This document shows positions 63,664-64,000 of a stretch of DNA of 64,000 nucleotides, one piece after another. The translations under genes were made by a program, and so were the position numbers. Source of the DNA: Flammeovirga yaeyamensis (GTDB taxonomy: Bacteria > Bacteroidota > Bacteroidia > Cytophagales > Flammeovirgaceae); contig NZ_CP076133.1 in the NCBI RefSeq assembly GCF_018736045.1, forward strand, positions 1,054,001 to 1,118,000, written 5' to 3'. Under the pieces are notes generated by a model. That model was not told where the DNA came from. It saw only the letters and a program-made list of their open reading frames with translations, and made no database searches. The stretch's first letter is position 1, and each line of letters opens with the position of its first letter.

Positions 63664-64000
63664 ATGGATATCATCTCTCACACATTAACAGGAGTAGCTG
63701 TAGGAACGGTAGCCGCTTCATTTTCTAAAAAGAAGTGGACGGACAAATTAATGATTCTATTGGCAGGCGGCTTTGGTGGAGCATTACCAGATATAGACGC
63801 CATATCCCTATGGTCAAAATTTGATGCTACTTTTGGTAAAGTCTTTCGTCTAGAAAATACCGGTAAAGAGATTTATGGTGAAAAATTTTGGTATTCACAT
63901 CATGCAGTTTTTCACTCTTTGATGATGCCCATTGTATTATCTCTTTTGTTTATTGTCATTATTAGTATTATCAAACGCTATTCTTCAATAGCTGAAATTA
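63664..64000 (+). CDS. DUF457/YdjM-type membrane metal-dependent hydrolase (5' part)
   Basis: The first 112 codons run off the end of the window. The start MDIISHTLTGVAVGT, then GGFGGALPDIDAI and YSHHAVFHSLMMP, matches the inner-membrane DUF457 (YdjM/LexA-regulated) hydrolase-like family, which carries His and Asp ligands in these positions. A hydrophobic segment (IVLSLLFIVIIS) follows. Activity is predicted only. It begins 494 bases after the polysaccharide locus and is probably unrelated to it. Confidence 0.75.
   Translation, partial: MDIISHTLTGVAVGTVAASFSKKKWTDKLMILLAGGFGGALPDIDAISLWSKFDATFGKVFRLENTGKEIYGEKFWYSHHAVFHSLMMPIVLSLLFIVIISIIKRYSSIAEI

Noticed and set aside
1-64000. CRISPR array, tRNA, rRNA, integrase or insertion sequence
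   Set aside because: No short direct-repeat array with spacers, no clover-leaf sequences, and no transposase or integrase motifs were found on either strand.

Overview
The window is about 64 kb of AT-rich DNA from a Bacteroidota bacterium. The evidence is two SusC/SusD-type or TonB-dependent receptor systems, a one-protein hybrid two-component sensor, many secreted proteins with type IX secretion (T9SS) C-terminal sorting domains, lipoproteins with short lipoboxes, and TAnnTTTG promoter boxes. The mix of enzymes and marine-type domains would fit a Cytophagales/Flammeovirgaceae-like marine polysaccharide degrader. That placement is inference; there is no rRNA or marker gene to settle it.

Layout. 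(a) 1-2432: a housekeeping edge with a DinB-like protein, a membrane-anchored DUF6090-like protein, a HAD phosphatase and a lone HTH antitoxin-like gene. (b) 2639-7764: a LytS-type histidine kinase, a LytTR response regulator, a TonB-dependent receptor and a DUF4249 lipoprotein, a recurrent Bacteroidota cassette. (c) 7886-12383: small orphan proteins, including a ferritin-like protein with a probable frameshift, a YcxB-like gene split by an in-frame stop, several lipoproteins and a DUF2284 metal-binding protein. (d) 12668-42404: a large polysaccharide utilisation locus (PUL). It holds a GH36-like alpha-galactosidase, two GH29 alpha-L-fucosidases, two alpha/beta-hydrolase esterases, a large unrecognised secreted protein, SusC, SusD, and three secreted or lipid-anchored binding proteins. 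An independent SUMF1-domain plus repeat-protein pair and a decayed alpha-galactosidase-like fragment sit inside it. (e) 42796-50116: mostly small unknown proteins, a DUF695 protein, a GNAT acetyltransferase, a FloA-like fragment and an S41 peptidase. (f) 50254-63169: a second carbohydrate locus with a GH82-like beta-helix protein, a hybrid two-component system and two tandem, very similar beta-helix enzymes carrying Ig-like and carbohydrate-binding modules. (g) 63170-64000: a decayed AraC tail and the start of a DUF457-type membrane hydrolase.

How the genes work together. In the main PUL the outer-membrane SusC/SusD pair would import oligosaccharides. Surface and T9SS-secreted proteins built from one shared jelly-roll module would hold the polymer. 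The fucosidases, galactosidase and esterases would trim side groups. The enzyme set points to an acyl-esterified glycan containing alpha-fucose and alpha-galactose. No sulfatase is visible, so a heavily sulfated fucoidan is less likely to be the sole target. The second locus has its own sensor-regulator, which probably senses an oligosaccharide released by the flanking beta-helix enzymes. No tRNA, rRNA, CRISPR array, insertion sequence or integrase was recognised.
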